Source: Lachnospiraceae bacterium
GTDB lineage: Bacteria; Bacillota; Clostridia; Lachnospirales; Lachnospiraceae
Direction: 5' to 3'
Assembly: GCA_900759225.1 (NCBI GenBank)
Contig: CAAEUM010000177.1
Location: 1-5,002, forward strand
DNA length: 5,002 nt
Numbering within the stretch: the stretch's first letter is position 1; the number at the start of each line of letters is the position of its first letter. The notes beneath the pieces are model-generated. The model did not search any database and had not been told where the DNA came from. It saw only the letters and a program-made list of their open reading frames with translations. This document shows, one piece after another, positions 1 through 5,002 of this stretch. A program made the translations under genes and the position numbers.

Positions 1-383
1 CATTAAGCCGGGGGGCGGATAAGGCTGTTTTTATTGAAAACAACCCGGATGCAGTTAACTGTATACGCGAAAACCTTGCATCTACAAGACTGGAGGAAAA
101 CGCTCTTGTAATGGGGAATGATGTGATCGCAGGGCTTAAGCGTCTGGAGGGGCATAATTACCGGTTTGATGTGGTGTTTATGGATCCGCCTTATCATCAG
201 GGCCTTGAACAGAAGGTATTGGAATATCTGGCAGCGTCGCCTATGGTGACGGAGGATACGCTGATCATTATGGAAGCGGCTCTGGATACAGATTTTGACT
301 GGCTGGAGCAGGCCGGCTATCATCTGCTCAAGAATAAGGAGTATAAGACCAACAAGCACGTGTTTGCTGGCAAGGGGGAGTAA
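1..383 (+). CDS. rsmD: 16S rRNA (guanine(966)-N2)-methyltransferase RsmD, 3' part
   Basis: This is the C-terminal 126 residues of an RsmD-family enzyme, open to the left edge of the window (first full codon at 3). The family transfers a methyl group from S-adenosylmethionine to the exocyclic N2 of a guanine in 16S rRNA (G966 in E. coli) during 30S assembly. The visible part opens with [15 protein letters not shown], matching the second strand of the Rossmann methyltransferase fold with the acidic SAM-ribose ligand. It also carries the diagnostic DPPY catalytic motif of N-methyltransferases at nucleotides 183-194, in the context [11 protein letters not shown]. RsmD proteins are about 185 residues long, so about 60 N-terminal residues, including the GSGALGLEA-type SAM loop, lie outside the window. 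The next gene, coaD, starts one base after the stop, a common pairing in Firmicutes (ylbH-coaD in B. subtilis). A generic YhhF-type DNA methylase is the only alternative, and it is less likely in this context. Confidence 0.95.
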   Translation, partial: LSRGADKAVFIENNPDAVNCIRENLASTRLEENALVMGNDVIAGLKRLEGHNYRFDVVFMDPPYHQGLEQKVLEYLAASPMVTEDTLIIMEAALDTDFDWLEQAGYHLLKNKEYKTNKHVFAGKGE

Positions 384-384
384 G

Positions 385-894
385 ATGCGGACAGCAGTAT
401 ATCCAGGCAGCTTTGACCCGGTTACACTGGGACACTATGACATTATCAAGCGCACGGCTACCATGTTTGACAAGGTGATCATCGGCGTACTGAATAATAA
501 ATCAAAATCACCGCTGTTTTCTGTAAAAGAGAGGGAGGAAATGCTCCTTCAGGTGACAAAGGACATTCCCAATGTGGAGATACAGTCATTTGAGGGCCTC
601 CTCATTGATTTTGTGCGTCAGAACCACGCGGCAGTGATCGTGAGAGGGCTGCGTGCCATTACGGACTTTGAGTATGAGCTTCAGATGGCCCAGACAAATC
701 GGGTCATTGCATCGGAAATTGACACAATCTTTCTTACTACTAATCTGCGCTATTCCTATTTGAGCTCCAGCATTGTAAAAGAAATTGCAGAGTTTGACGG
801 GGATATCAGTGCATTCCTCCATCCGGCAGTGGAAGCCCGCGTAAGGGAGAAGCTGGAGGAGAAAAAAAGAGAGAAAAGTTTTACTGAGCTTTAA
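385..894 (+). CDS. coaD: Phosphopantetheine adenylyltransferase (PPAT)
   Basis: CoaD makes dephospho-CoA and pyrophosphate from 4'-phosphopantetheine and ATP, the penultimate step of coenzyme A synthesis in the cytoplasm. The 169-residue product has the usual family length. It begins [17 protein letters not shown], holding the nucleotidyltransferase TxGH motif (T14 to H17). K41, R87 and R90 of VRGLR match E. coli K42, R88 and R91. The C-terminal ATP-binding [11 protein letters not shown] motif (SSS at 127-129) is intact. The start at 385 is chosen over an in-frame upstream start near 295. The longer form would add 30 unrelated residues overlapping rsmD, whereas the family begins at this Met, and a purine-rich Shine-Dalgarno AAGGGGGAG ends 4 nt before it, inside the rsmD 3' end. 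The one-base gap to rsmD suggests translational coupling. The lysine/glutamate-rich tail ([14 protein letters not shown]) is variable in the family. Confidence 0.98.
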   Translation: MRTAVYPGSFDPVTLGHYDIIKRTATMFDKVIIGVLNNKSKSPLFSVKEREEMLLQVTKDIPNVEIQSFEGLLIDFVRQNHAAVIVRGLRAITDFEYELQMAQTNRVIASEIDTIFLTTNLRYSYLSSSIVKEIAEFDGDISAFLHPAVEARVREKLEEKKREKSFTEL

Positions 895-896
895 TG

Positions 897-902
897 AAGG
901 AG
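897..902 (+). promoter_or_regulatory. Ribosome binding site deciding the start of the coiled-coil gene
   Basis: AAGGAG lies 3 nt after the coaD stop and 10 nt before ATG 913 (13 nt before ATG 916). An in-frame TTG at 907 is only 4 nt away and is a rarer start codon, so ATG 913 is preferred. ATG 916 is also possible, because the two ATGs are adjacent. Confidence 0.7.
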
Positions 903-912
903 ATTTTTGGAA

Positions 913-1542
913 ATGATGAGCAGAATTGAACAGTTAATCAGTGAGATTGAAGACTATATTGACAGCTGCAAGTTTCAGGCGCTGTCAAACAGCAGGATTA
1001 TTGTAAATAAGGAGGAGCTGGAGGAGCTTTTAGTAGAGCTGCGCTTAAGGATCCCGGATGAGATCAAAAAATACCAGAAGATCATCAGCCAGCAGGAAAC
1101 GATCCTTTCCCAGGCTCAGTCCCAGGCAGACGCTATGATGGAGGATGCGAAAAAGCAGGCAGATTCTATGGTAGCCCAGGCCAGTGAGCAGACTTCTGAG
1201 ATGATCAACGAGCATGAGATCATGCAGCGTGCCTATGCACATGCCAATGAGGTAGTGGAGCAGGCAAATATCCAGGCCCAGGCGATCGTAGATGCGGCAG
1301 TCAATGACGCAAATAATATCCGCCAGGGCTCTATCCAGTATACAGATGATATGCTGCGCAGCCTTCAGACCATTATTGACCACACCATGGGCGAGGCAAA
1401 GGGAAGGTTTGACTCCTTTTTAAGCTCCATGCAGTCCAGCTATGATATTGTTTCTTCTAACCGGAAGGAATTATCCGGCGGGCTGGTTCCGGCTGAGCGC
1501 ACAGAGGAGGAAGCTCCGGTTGCGGAACAGGAAAATGCCTGA
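913..1542 (+). CDS. Coiled-coil protein, DivIVA/SepIVA-like ('ATPase'-like), function unknown
   Basis: A 209-residue soluble protein with no signal peptide or membrane segment. Close relatives in Lachnospiraceae are often labelled 'ATPase' or 'V-type ATPase subunit H', but no P-loop or other catalytic motif is visible, so that label is probably a coiled-coil artefact. The N-terminal 58 residues form a compact acidic-helical module (ISEIEDYIDSCK, then LSNSRIIVNKEELEELL and LRIPDEIKKYQKII). Residues 60-136 can be laid out as seven consecutive 11-residue units (starting QQETILSQAQS, QADAMMEDAKK, QADSMVAQASE), a hendecad coiled coil. A further helix covers 140-185, and an acidic, proline-containing, disordered tail covers 189-209. 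The layout recalls actinobacterial SepIVA/DivIVA-like proteins, whose genes also lie in the coaD-rnc region, so a role in cell envelope growth or division is possible; that is inference from layout and context. The gene follows coaD by 18 nt and is the last before the operon terminator. Confidence 0.85.
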   Translation: MMSRIEQLISEIEDYIDSCKFQALSNSRIIVNKEELEELLVELRLRIPDEIKKYQKIISQQETILSQAQSQADAMMEDAKKQADSMVAQASEQTSEMINEHEIMQRAYAHANEVVEQANIQAQAIVDAAVNDANNIRQGSIQYTDDMLRSLQTIIDHTMGEAKGRFDSFLSSMQSSYDIVSSNRKELSGGLVPAERTEEEAPVAEQENA

Positions 1543-1572
1543 TCGAAGAAAATGTTTTTATTAAGTTTCTGC

Positions 1573-2529
1573 TTATCGAACCAAAGGATGCAACAGAATA
1601 TAAAGACAGCTGGAAAGGCCGCAGTGCAGCAGTTTCCAGAATATGTAATGCCGGATGGAGAGTCCGGCATTTTTTAATACGCTTTTTGTCTGGAACAGCC
1701 CGCTGATGCCTCCGAAGGCAGTACCTGCGAGAATTAAAAGGGCCATAAAGTTTCCTGTTTCCCGAAGGGAAATAGCCTCAATCCCGGTGGTGATCTCTGT
1801 TATGCCTAAAAGGAAAGAGAGAAGCCTGGGGGGCAGAGGAAGGGAAGAAAGGTACAGGGACAGGATGGAAAAGAGCATAATATAGCCGCCTATGCGCTCC
1901 ATGGTTTCCAAGGAGGACATCAGATGGGTGTCAAAGGAGAAGGCATTGCCCGGATCAGGCGGACAAAAGGAGGCTTTCTGGGATTCTGCCAGGGATGAGC
2001 AGCGGGGGCTTTTGGAGAGTCTGGCTTTTGGAACATGGTAAATATAGCCTGCCAGGGTGATCATGGGAAGGAGGGGAAGATAAAGGCATAAAAGAAGAAG
2101 GGGGAGGGGAAGGAAGGCAGAAATTTTGGGAAGGACGAAGCCCAGGAGGAACATGGGGCTTGGGTGGTTGCTGACAGCTAAAAGAAGCCTTCCCTCCGGC
2201 AGGCCGATCCTCCCCTCCTTTAAGAAATCTCCGGACAGCTTTGCGCCCATGGGATAGCCGCAGAGCAGGCCGCTCATAAGCACGAAGCTTCCCTGTGGGC
2301 TCAGCCCTAAAAGCCCGGTGAGGACAGGGGAGAAAGGCTTTACGATCAGAGGGATTCCTCCAAGGGCTGCTACAGCCCCCACGCAGACCATAAAAGGGAG
2401 AAGGGCGGGAACCATTACATTAGCCCATAAAAGCAGGCCGCGTTTGGCACCCTCCAATGCCAGGCTGGGGGATAAAAGGAGCCCAATGAGGGCCAGGACA
2501 GACAGAATGCCTTTTGGGGATGTTTTCAT
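1573..2529 (-). CDS. ylbJ: YlbJ/SpoVV-like sporulation integral membrane protein (nucleoside-recognition/gate domain)
   Basis: A 318-residue, very hydrophobic protein with about eight likely membrane segments: 8-25, 33-54, 60-75, 80-92, 117-135, 138-164, 212-230 and 262-280, the last followed by a hydrophobic C-terminal helix near 295-312. Family marks are NVMVPALLPFMV (37-48), CGYPMGAKLSG (90-100), SNHPSPMFLLG (120-130), LGITEITTGI (241-250) and GTAFGGISGLFQT (269-281), typical of the nucleoside-recognition or gate domain found in YlbJ. In B. subtilis YlbJ (SpoVV) is made in the mother cell and is needed to pass dipicolinic acid toward the forespore. Its gene follows coaD there, and it is near coaD here but on the opposite strand. 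The product is shorter than the roughly 400-residue B. subtilis protein. The 165-212 loop is polar, with low similarity to anything I know. ATG 2529 is preferred over an in-frame GTG at 2535, because AGGTG just upstream fits only the ATG. A spermidine/nucleoside-type transporter relative remains possible. Confidence 0.8.
   Translation of the reverse strand: MKTSPKGILSVLALIGLLLSPSLALEGAKRGLLLWANVMVPALLPFMVCVGAVAALGGIPLIVKPFSPVLTGLLGLSPQGSFVLMSGLLCGYPMGAKLSGDFLKEGRIGLPEGRLLLAVSNHPSPMFLLGFVLPKISAFLPLPLLLLCLYLPLLPMITLAGYIYHVPKARLSKSPRCSSLAESQKASFCPPDPGNAFSFDTHLMSSLETMERIGGYIMLFSILSLYLSSLPLPPRLLSFLLGITEITTGIEAISLRETGNFMALLILAGTAFGGISGLFQTKSVLKNAGLSIRHYIFWKLLHCGLSSCLYILLHPLVR
1647..1675 (+). terminator. 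Intrinsic terminator of the rsmD-coaD-coiled-coil operon
   Basis: A perfect 9-bp stem, AATGCCGGA (1647-1655) with TCCGGCATT (1663-1671), has a 7-nt loop TGGAGAG. It runs into five T residues (1671-1675, the first shared with the stem). It lies 105 nt after the coiled-coil gene stop. The T run exists only on the + strand side, so it acts on rightward transcripts. It is embedded in the coding sequence of the converging membrane-protein gene, where it encodes part of the conserved C-terminal region (NAGLSIRH). Confidence 0.88.
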
Positions 2530-2532
2530 AAG

Positions 2533-2537
2533 CACCT
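2533..2537 (-). promoter_or_regulatory. Ribosome binding site deciding the ylbJ-like start
   Basis: On the minus strand AGGTG precedes ATG 2529 by 3 nt, matching the 3' half of the consensus AAGGAGGTG. The alternative GTG start at 2535 would lie inside this motif and has no purine-rich stretch before it. The site is weaker than that of the neighbouring genes, which suits a gene expressed at a low level or only in sporulation (inference). Confidence 0.5.
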
Positions 2538-2540
2538 GAA

Positions 2541-2546
2541 TATAAT
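2541..2546 (+). promoter_or_regulatory. Candidate -10 box for the M23 peptidase gene
   Basis: A perfect TATAAT lies 35 bp before the peptidase ATG, in the 52-bp divergent gap. The predicted transcript would start near 2553 and have a leader of about 29 nt including GGAGGG. There is no recognisable TTGACA-like box at 16-18 bp upstream, where the sequence lies in ylbJ-like codons and reads about GGATGT. The call therefore rests on the -10 alone and on the need for a promoter here, since the upstream neighbour is divergent. Confidence 0.38.
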
Positions 2547-2581
2547 GTTTTATAGCAATATATAAAAGCGGAGGGCAGCCT

Positions 2582-3466
2582 ATGCCTTGGAAAGGGAAAA
2601 GAAGGATTTATTCCTTGCTTCTTGCAGCAGCTGCCCTGTTTCAGGCGGCAATTACAGGTTATCTTCTGCAAAATCCGGATTATTACCAGCTGAGGGCAGA
2701 TACCTGCGAAAGCCCTTTATTCCGCAGCATGAAGCTGGGGGACAGTCTGTTAAGACAGGCCGTTAAAACAGAGACGGGGAAGCTGGATATGGATGTAATA
2801 ACCGCTCAGATGATCGCCCATGATTATAATATGGAGGGGATCAAGAAGGAGGTGCAGGAAGGAAGCCTTAAAAAGCCTATGGTGCAGGCAGCAAGGCCGC
2901 AGGATTATAAGCTCCTGAAAAAAGCTTATGAGGTGATCTTAGGGGACATCCGCTATTTTCCGATTCCCAGCAGCGGCAGGGAGCCGGATATAAGCTTTTC
3001 TGACAGCTGGATGGCAGAGCGCACCTATGTAAGCGGGGAGGGAAGGGCGGATAATAAAGGCAGCCGGGGTCATGAGGGCTGCGACATTATGGGGAATAAA
3101 AGCCCCAGGGGCTATTATCCTGTCGTCAGCATAACGGATGGGGTGATCGAGCGGGTGGGATGGCTGGAGATGGGAGGTTGGCGCATGGGGATCCGGGCTC
3201 CCGGCGGCGCTTATTTCTACTATGCCCATCTTTACGGCTATGAGGGCAATCCAAAAGCAGGGGATAAGGTAAAGGCGGGACAGCTCATTGGCTATATGGG
3301 GGATTCCGGCTATGGAAAGGAGGAGGGGACAGTGGGGAAATTTGATGTGCATCTCCATCTGGGAATCTACTTTGAGACAGAGCATTACCGGGAGCTTAGC
3401 ATAAATCCCTACTGGATCTTAAAATATCTGGAGGGAAGGAAGGTTGGGGCTTGCTGGCACACTTGA
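2582..3466 (+). CDS. Membrane-anchored M23 (LytM-type) zinc metallopeptidase
   Basis: A 294-residue protein with a basic N-terminus (KGKRR), one hydrophobic segment at about 9-28 (signal anchor or uncleaved signal peptide), an uncharacterised helical region at 30-130, and a C-terminal M23 domain at about 145-270. M23 enzymes cut peptide cross-bridges of peptidoglycan outside the membrane. The zinc and catalytic residues are all visible: H164 and D168 in RGHEGCDIM, H215 in YYAHLYGY, and H257 and H259 in DVHLHLGIY, so the enzyme should be active rather than a degenerate scaffold. GYYPVVSITDGVIERVGW and KAGDKVKAGQLIGYMG are standard LytM-fold strands. GGAGGG at 2570-2575 lies 6 nt before ATG. 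The gene is divergent from the ylbJ-like gene, and both encode envelope proteins. A role in spore-coat or septal peptidoglycan processing, by analogy with SpoIIQ, is possible but not shown, and I do not assign a symbol. The TGA stop falls inside the -35 box of the next promoter. Confidence 0.92.
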   Translation: MPWKGKRRIYSLLLAAAALFQAAITGYLLQNPDYYQLRADTCESPLFRSMKLGDSLLRQAVKTETGKLDMDVITAQMIAHDYNMEGIKKEVQEGSLKKPMVQAARPQDYKLLKKAYEVILGDIRYFPIPSSGREPDISFSDSWMAERTYVSGEGRADNKGSRGHEGCDIMGNKSPRGYYPVVSITDGVIERVGWLEMGGWRMGIRAPGGAYFYYAHLYGYEGNPKAGDKVKAGQLIGYMGDSGYGKEEGTVGKFDVHLHLGIYFETEHYRELSINPYWILKYLEGRKVGACWHT

Positions 3467-3491
3467 CATCCCCTTCCCCCTTCCGTATAAT
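3463..3491 (+). promoter_or_regulatory. Perfect consensus housekeeping (sigma-A/sigma-70) promoter
   Basis: TTGACA at 3463-3468 and TATAAT at 3486-3491 are separated by exactly 17 bp, the ideal arrangement for the vegetative sigma factor. The predicted start site is around 3497-3499 (AGA). The spacer is pyrimidine-rich. The -35 hexamer overlaps the peptidase stop codon, TGA at 3464-3466. Its transcript immediately enters a terminator hairpin (3506-3540) before reaching the methyltransferase gene at 3572. Confidence 0.85.
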
Positions 3492-3505
3492 GTAAAAGAG
3501 TTTCG

Positions 3506-3540
3506 GGCCTCCTGTTTTAGCGGCAGGAGGCCTTGTTTTT
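3506..3540 (+). terminator. Intrinsic terminator after the M23 gene, within the methyltransferase leader
   Basis: A 9-bp, mostly GC stem, GGCCTCCTG (3506-3514) with CAGGAGGCC (3524-3532), has a 9-nt loop TTTTAGCGG and is followed by TTGTTTTT (3533-3540). It is 40 nt downstream of the peptidase stop and would end that transcript. It also lies about 8 nt after the start site of the consensus promoter at 3463-3491, so it would block or attenuate that transcript unless readthrough occurs. Confidence 0.9.
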
Positions 3541-3558
3541 AAAGTACCATACAGGAAA

Positions 3559-3567
3559 AGGGCGGTG
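3559..3567 (+). promoter_or_regulatory. Ribosome binding site deciding the methyltransferase start
   Basis: AGGGCGGTG resembles AGGAGGTG with one mismatch and ends 4 nt before ATG 3572. The alternative in-frame TTG at 3533 lies in the terminator T-tract with no Shine-Dalgarno sequence, and it would add 13 residues unlike the family. Confidence 0.65.
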
Positions 3568-3571
3568 CAGG

Positions 3572-4984
3572 ATGACGGATATCAGGCAGCTCCCCCCAGC
3601 GTTTCTGGAGGAGATGAGGGAGCTTTTAAAGGACGAATATGAGGCATATATGGAAAGCTTTGGGGAACCATGGAAACCGGGGCTGCGAATCAATACATGG
3701 AAGGCAGAGCCCGCAGGCTTTCGGGAAAAGCTTCCCTGGCAGCTGTCCCCCGTGCCATGGACAGAAAACGGGTTTTACTATGAGGCAGGGGAGGGGCAGG
3801 AGAAGCCCTCCAGGCATCCGTTTTACTATGCAGGCCTTTATTATCTTCAAGAGCCCAGCGCTATGGCTCCTGCAGCCATGCTTCCCATAGAGCCTGGCGA
3901 TAAGGTTTTGGACCTGTGTGCAGCGCCGGGAGGGAAGAGTACAGAGCTGGCAGCAAGACTTCAGGGAAGGGGGATGCTGGTATCAAATGATATCAGCTAT
4001 TCCAGGGCCAGGGCCCTTTTAAAGAACCTGGAGCTTACAGGTGTACCTAATATCTGCGTACTCAGTGAGAGCCCGGAAAAGCTGGCGGGTGTGTGGCCTG
4101 AGTTTTTTGATAAAATCCTGGTGGATGCCCCCTGCTCCGGAGAGGGGATGTTCCGCAGGGATGAGGCTATGGTAAAGGACTGGCAGCAGCATGGCCCTGA
4201 TTATTATGCACCTATACAGAGGGAGATCGCAGGGCGGGCAGTGGAGATGTTAAAACCCGGCGGGCTGCTTTTATATTCCACCTGTACTTTTTCAAAGAAG
4301 GAGGACGAGGAGACGATCCGGTACCTGCTGGACACCAATCCAAATCTGGAGCTTGTTCCTCTTCTTGCGGAGCGTGTGCCCGGGGCAGCAGAGGGTATAG
4401 GGCTTTCACCCTGCCTGCGCCTGTTTCCCCACCGCCTTAAGGGCGAGGGGCATTTCCTGGCTCTTTTAAGGAAAAAGGGAAGTCTTCCGGCAGTTTCCGA
4501 AAAAGATGCAGAGGGCCTGGCAGACACAAAAATTGATGGGGAAAAACAGGAAAAGGCTTCACTTGGAAAGCAGCCGGAGCTTTTGGACTTTCTGGAGAAC
4601 TGCCGGATTGAATGGGACTACAGCCGGATTGTAATTTTGCAGGAAAATGTATATTATCTTCCCCAGGGGCTGGCGAAAAATCTGCCCCTTCGCTTCCTTC
4701 GCACAGGGCTTCTTTTAGGGGAGCTTAAGAAGGGGCGCTTTGAGCCCTCCCAGGCCTTTGCCATGGCCTTAAAGGAAGGGCTGTATCCAAATACCTTGAA
4801 TTTGTCTCTGGAGGATGAGCGGGTTATCCGGTATTTAAAGGGTGAAACCATTGCCCTGAACCAGAAGGAGGGCCCGATAAAGGGCTGGTGCCTTGTAGCA
4901 ATGGACGGTTTTTCCCTGGGATGGGCTAAGGGCAGCGGCATGAATCTGAAAAATAAGTATTATCCGGGCTGGAGATGGCAGTAG
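3572..4984 (+). CDS. RsmF/NSUN-family RNA (cytosine-C5)-methyltransferase
   Basis: A 470-residue RsmB/Nop2/NSUN-type enzyme that moves a methyl group from SAM to C5 of cytosine, most likely in 16S rRNA as RsmF does; the exact target here is unknown. An N-terminal RNA-binding part (1-105, with PGLRINTWK at 36-44 and YYLQEPSAM at 90-98) leads into a Rossmann core at about 106-300. The core shows SAM motif VLDLCAAPGGKSTELA (112-127), the acidic ligand D140 in SNDIS, motif IV DAPCSGEGMFRR (185-196, release cysteine C188) and motif VI STCTF (236-240, catalytic nucleophile C238). GEGHFLALLRK (291-301) closes the core, as in RsmF proteins. A charged linker (about 302-335) joins a C-terminal region of about 135 residues that resembles the ferredoxin-like and PUA-type RNA-binding domains of RsmF (for example TGLLLGELKKGRFEPSQAF, then IKGWCLVAMDGFSLGWAK). 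That architecture separates it from RsmB, which carries an N-terminal NusB-like domain and lacks this tail. The start follows the Shine-Dalgarno at 3559-3567. Transcription probably begins at the consensus promoter upstream. Confidence 0.93.
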   Translation: MTDIRQLPPAFLEEMRELLKDEYEAYMESFGEPWKPGLRINTWKAEPAGFREKLPWQLSPVPWTENGFYYEAGEGQEKPSRHPFYYAGLYYLQEPSAMAPAAMLPIEPGDKVLDLCAAPGGKSTELAARLQGRGMLVSNDISYSRARALLKNLELTGVPNICVLSESPEKLAGVWPEFFDKILVDAPCSGEGMFRRDEAMVKDWQQHGPDYYAPIQREIAGRAVEMLKPGGLLLYSTCTFSKKEDEETIRYLLDTNPNLELVPLLAERVPGAAEGIGLSPCLRLFPHRLKGEGHFLALLRKKGSLPAVSEKDAEGLADTKIDGEKQEKASLGKQPELLDFLENCRIEWDYSRIVILQENVYYLPQGLAKNLPLRFLRTGLLLGELKKGRFEPSQAFAMALKEGLYPNTLNLSLEDERVIRYLKGETIALNQKEGPIKGWCLVAMDGFSLGWAKGSGMNLKNKYYPGWRWQ

Positions 4985-4992
4985 GAAAGGCA

Positions 4993-4998
4993 GGGGAG
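4993..4998 (+). promoter_or_regulatory. Possible ribosome binding site of a gene beyond the window
   Basis: GGGGAG appears 8 nt after the methyltransferase stop with no terminator between. A co-transcribed gene probably starts just past the right edge. Nothing of its coding sequence is visible. Confidence 0.3.
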
Positions 4999-5002
4999 CA
5001 CA

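Noticed and set aside
295..384. Upstream extension of coaD by 30 residues from an in-frame ATG near 295
   Set aside because: It overlaps rsmD in another frame, the residues are unlike the PPAT family, and the internal ATG at 385 has a good Shine-Dalgarno and gives the standard length.
1800..2150. Long purine-rich stretches on the + strand (for example near 1808-1870 and 2065-2140), resembling a low-complexity or structural tract
   Set aside because: On the minus strand they are Leu/Pro/Ser codons (CTT, CTC, CCC, TCC) of hydrophobic membrane segments in the ylbJ-like protein, which explains the skew.
2530..2567. A possible sigma-E-type promoter on the minus strand (ATATT, 14-bp gap, TATTCA) for the sporulation-like gene
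   Set aside because: Both boxes match only partly, and the predicted start site would fall at or beyond the ATG at 2529, leaving no room for the ribosome binding site.
3533..3571. A TTG-initiated 13-residue extension of the RNA methyltransferase
   Set aside because: The TTG is part of the terminator T-tract, has no ribosome binding site, and the added residues do not look like the family; ATG 3572 has a Shine-Dalgarno.
3498..3571. Riboswitch or T-box in the methyltransferase leader
   Set aside because: The leader is only about 74 nt, holds just the terminator hairpin, and has no room for a ligand-binding aptamer or an antiterminator upstream of the stem.
4204..4527. Arg/Ser/Pro-rich minus-strand open frames opposite the methyltransferase (also 4654-4941)
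   Set aside because: They are shadow frames of a clearly conserved gene, lack recognisable ribosome binding sites, and have biased low-complexity composition.

Overview
The window looks like a chromosomal housekeeping segment from a spore-forming Firmicute, most likely a Lachnospiraceae-type Clostridium (cluster XIVa). The reasons are protein similarity by eye, roughly half G+C composition, strong purine-rich Shine-Dalgarno sequences, and the order rsmD - coaD - ylbJ-like, which recalls ylbH-coaD-ylbJ of Bacillus subtilis. The genus is not resolved. No mobile element, CRISPR array, tRNA or rRNA was seen.

Positions 1-1675 (+ strand) are the tail of an operon. It holds the 3' two-thirds of rsmD (16S rRNA guanine-N2 methyltransferase), coaD (phosphopantetheine adenylyltransferase, one base after the rsmD stop), and a 209-residue alanine/glutamine-rich coiled-coil protein of the DivIVA/SepIVA-like or 'ATPase-like' type. 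The operon ends at an intrinsic terminator at 1647-1675. That terminator lies inside the 3' coding end of the converging gene.

Positions 1573-2529 (- strand) encode a polytopic membrane protein of the YlbJ/SpoVV-like, nucleoside-recognition ('gate') family. In B. subtilis this family is needed for dipicolinic acid supply to the spore. A 52-bp divergent intergenic region separates it from a + strand gene at 2582-3466 for a membrane-anchored M23 (LytM-type) metallopeptidase with all zinc and catalytic histidines present.

Positions 3463-3540 hold the most striking regulatory arrangement. A perfect consensus housekeeping promoter (TTGACA, 17-bp spacer, TATAAT) has a -35 box that contains the stop codon of the peptidase gene. 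It is followed within about 8 nt of the predicted start site by a strong intrinsic terminator. The next gene, 3572-4984, encodes an RsmF/NSUN-type RNA m5C methyltransferase with its C-terminal extension, so the promoter-terminator pair sits in its leader.

The protein-coding genes are mostly recognisable families. What merits a second look is the promoter-terminator unit, the terminator embedded in an opposing coding sequence, and the hendecad-repeat coiled-coil protein beside coaD. I did not find convincing evidence of a wholly new system.
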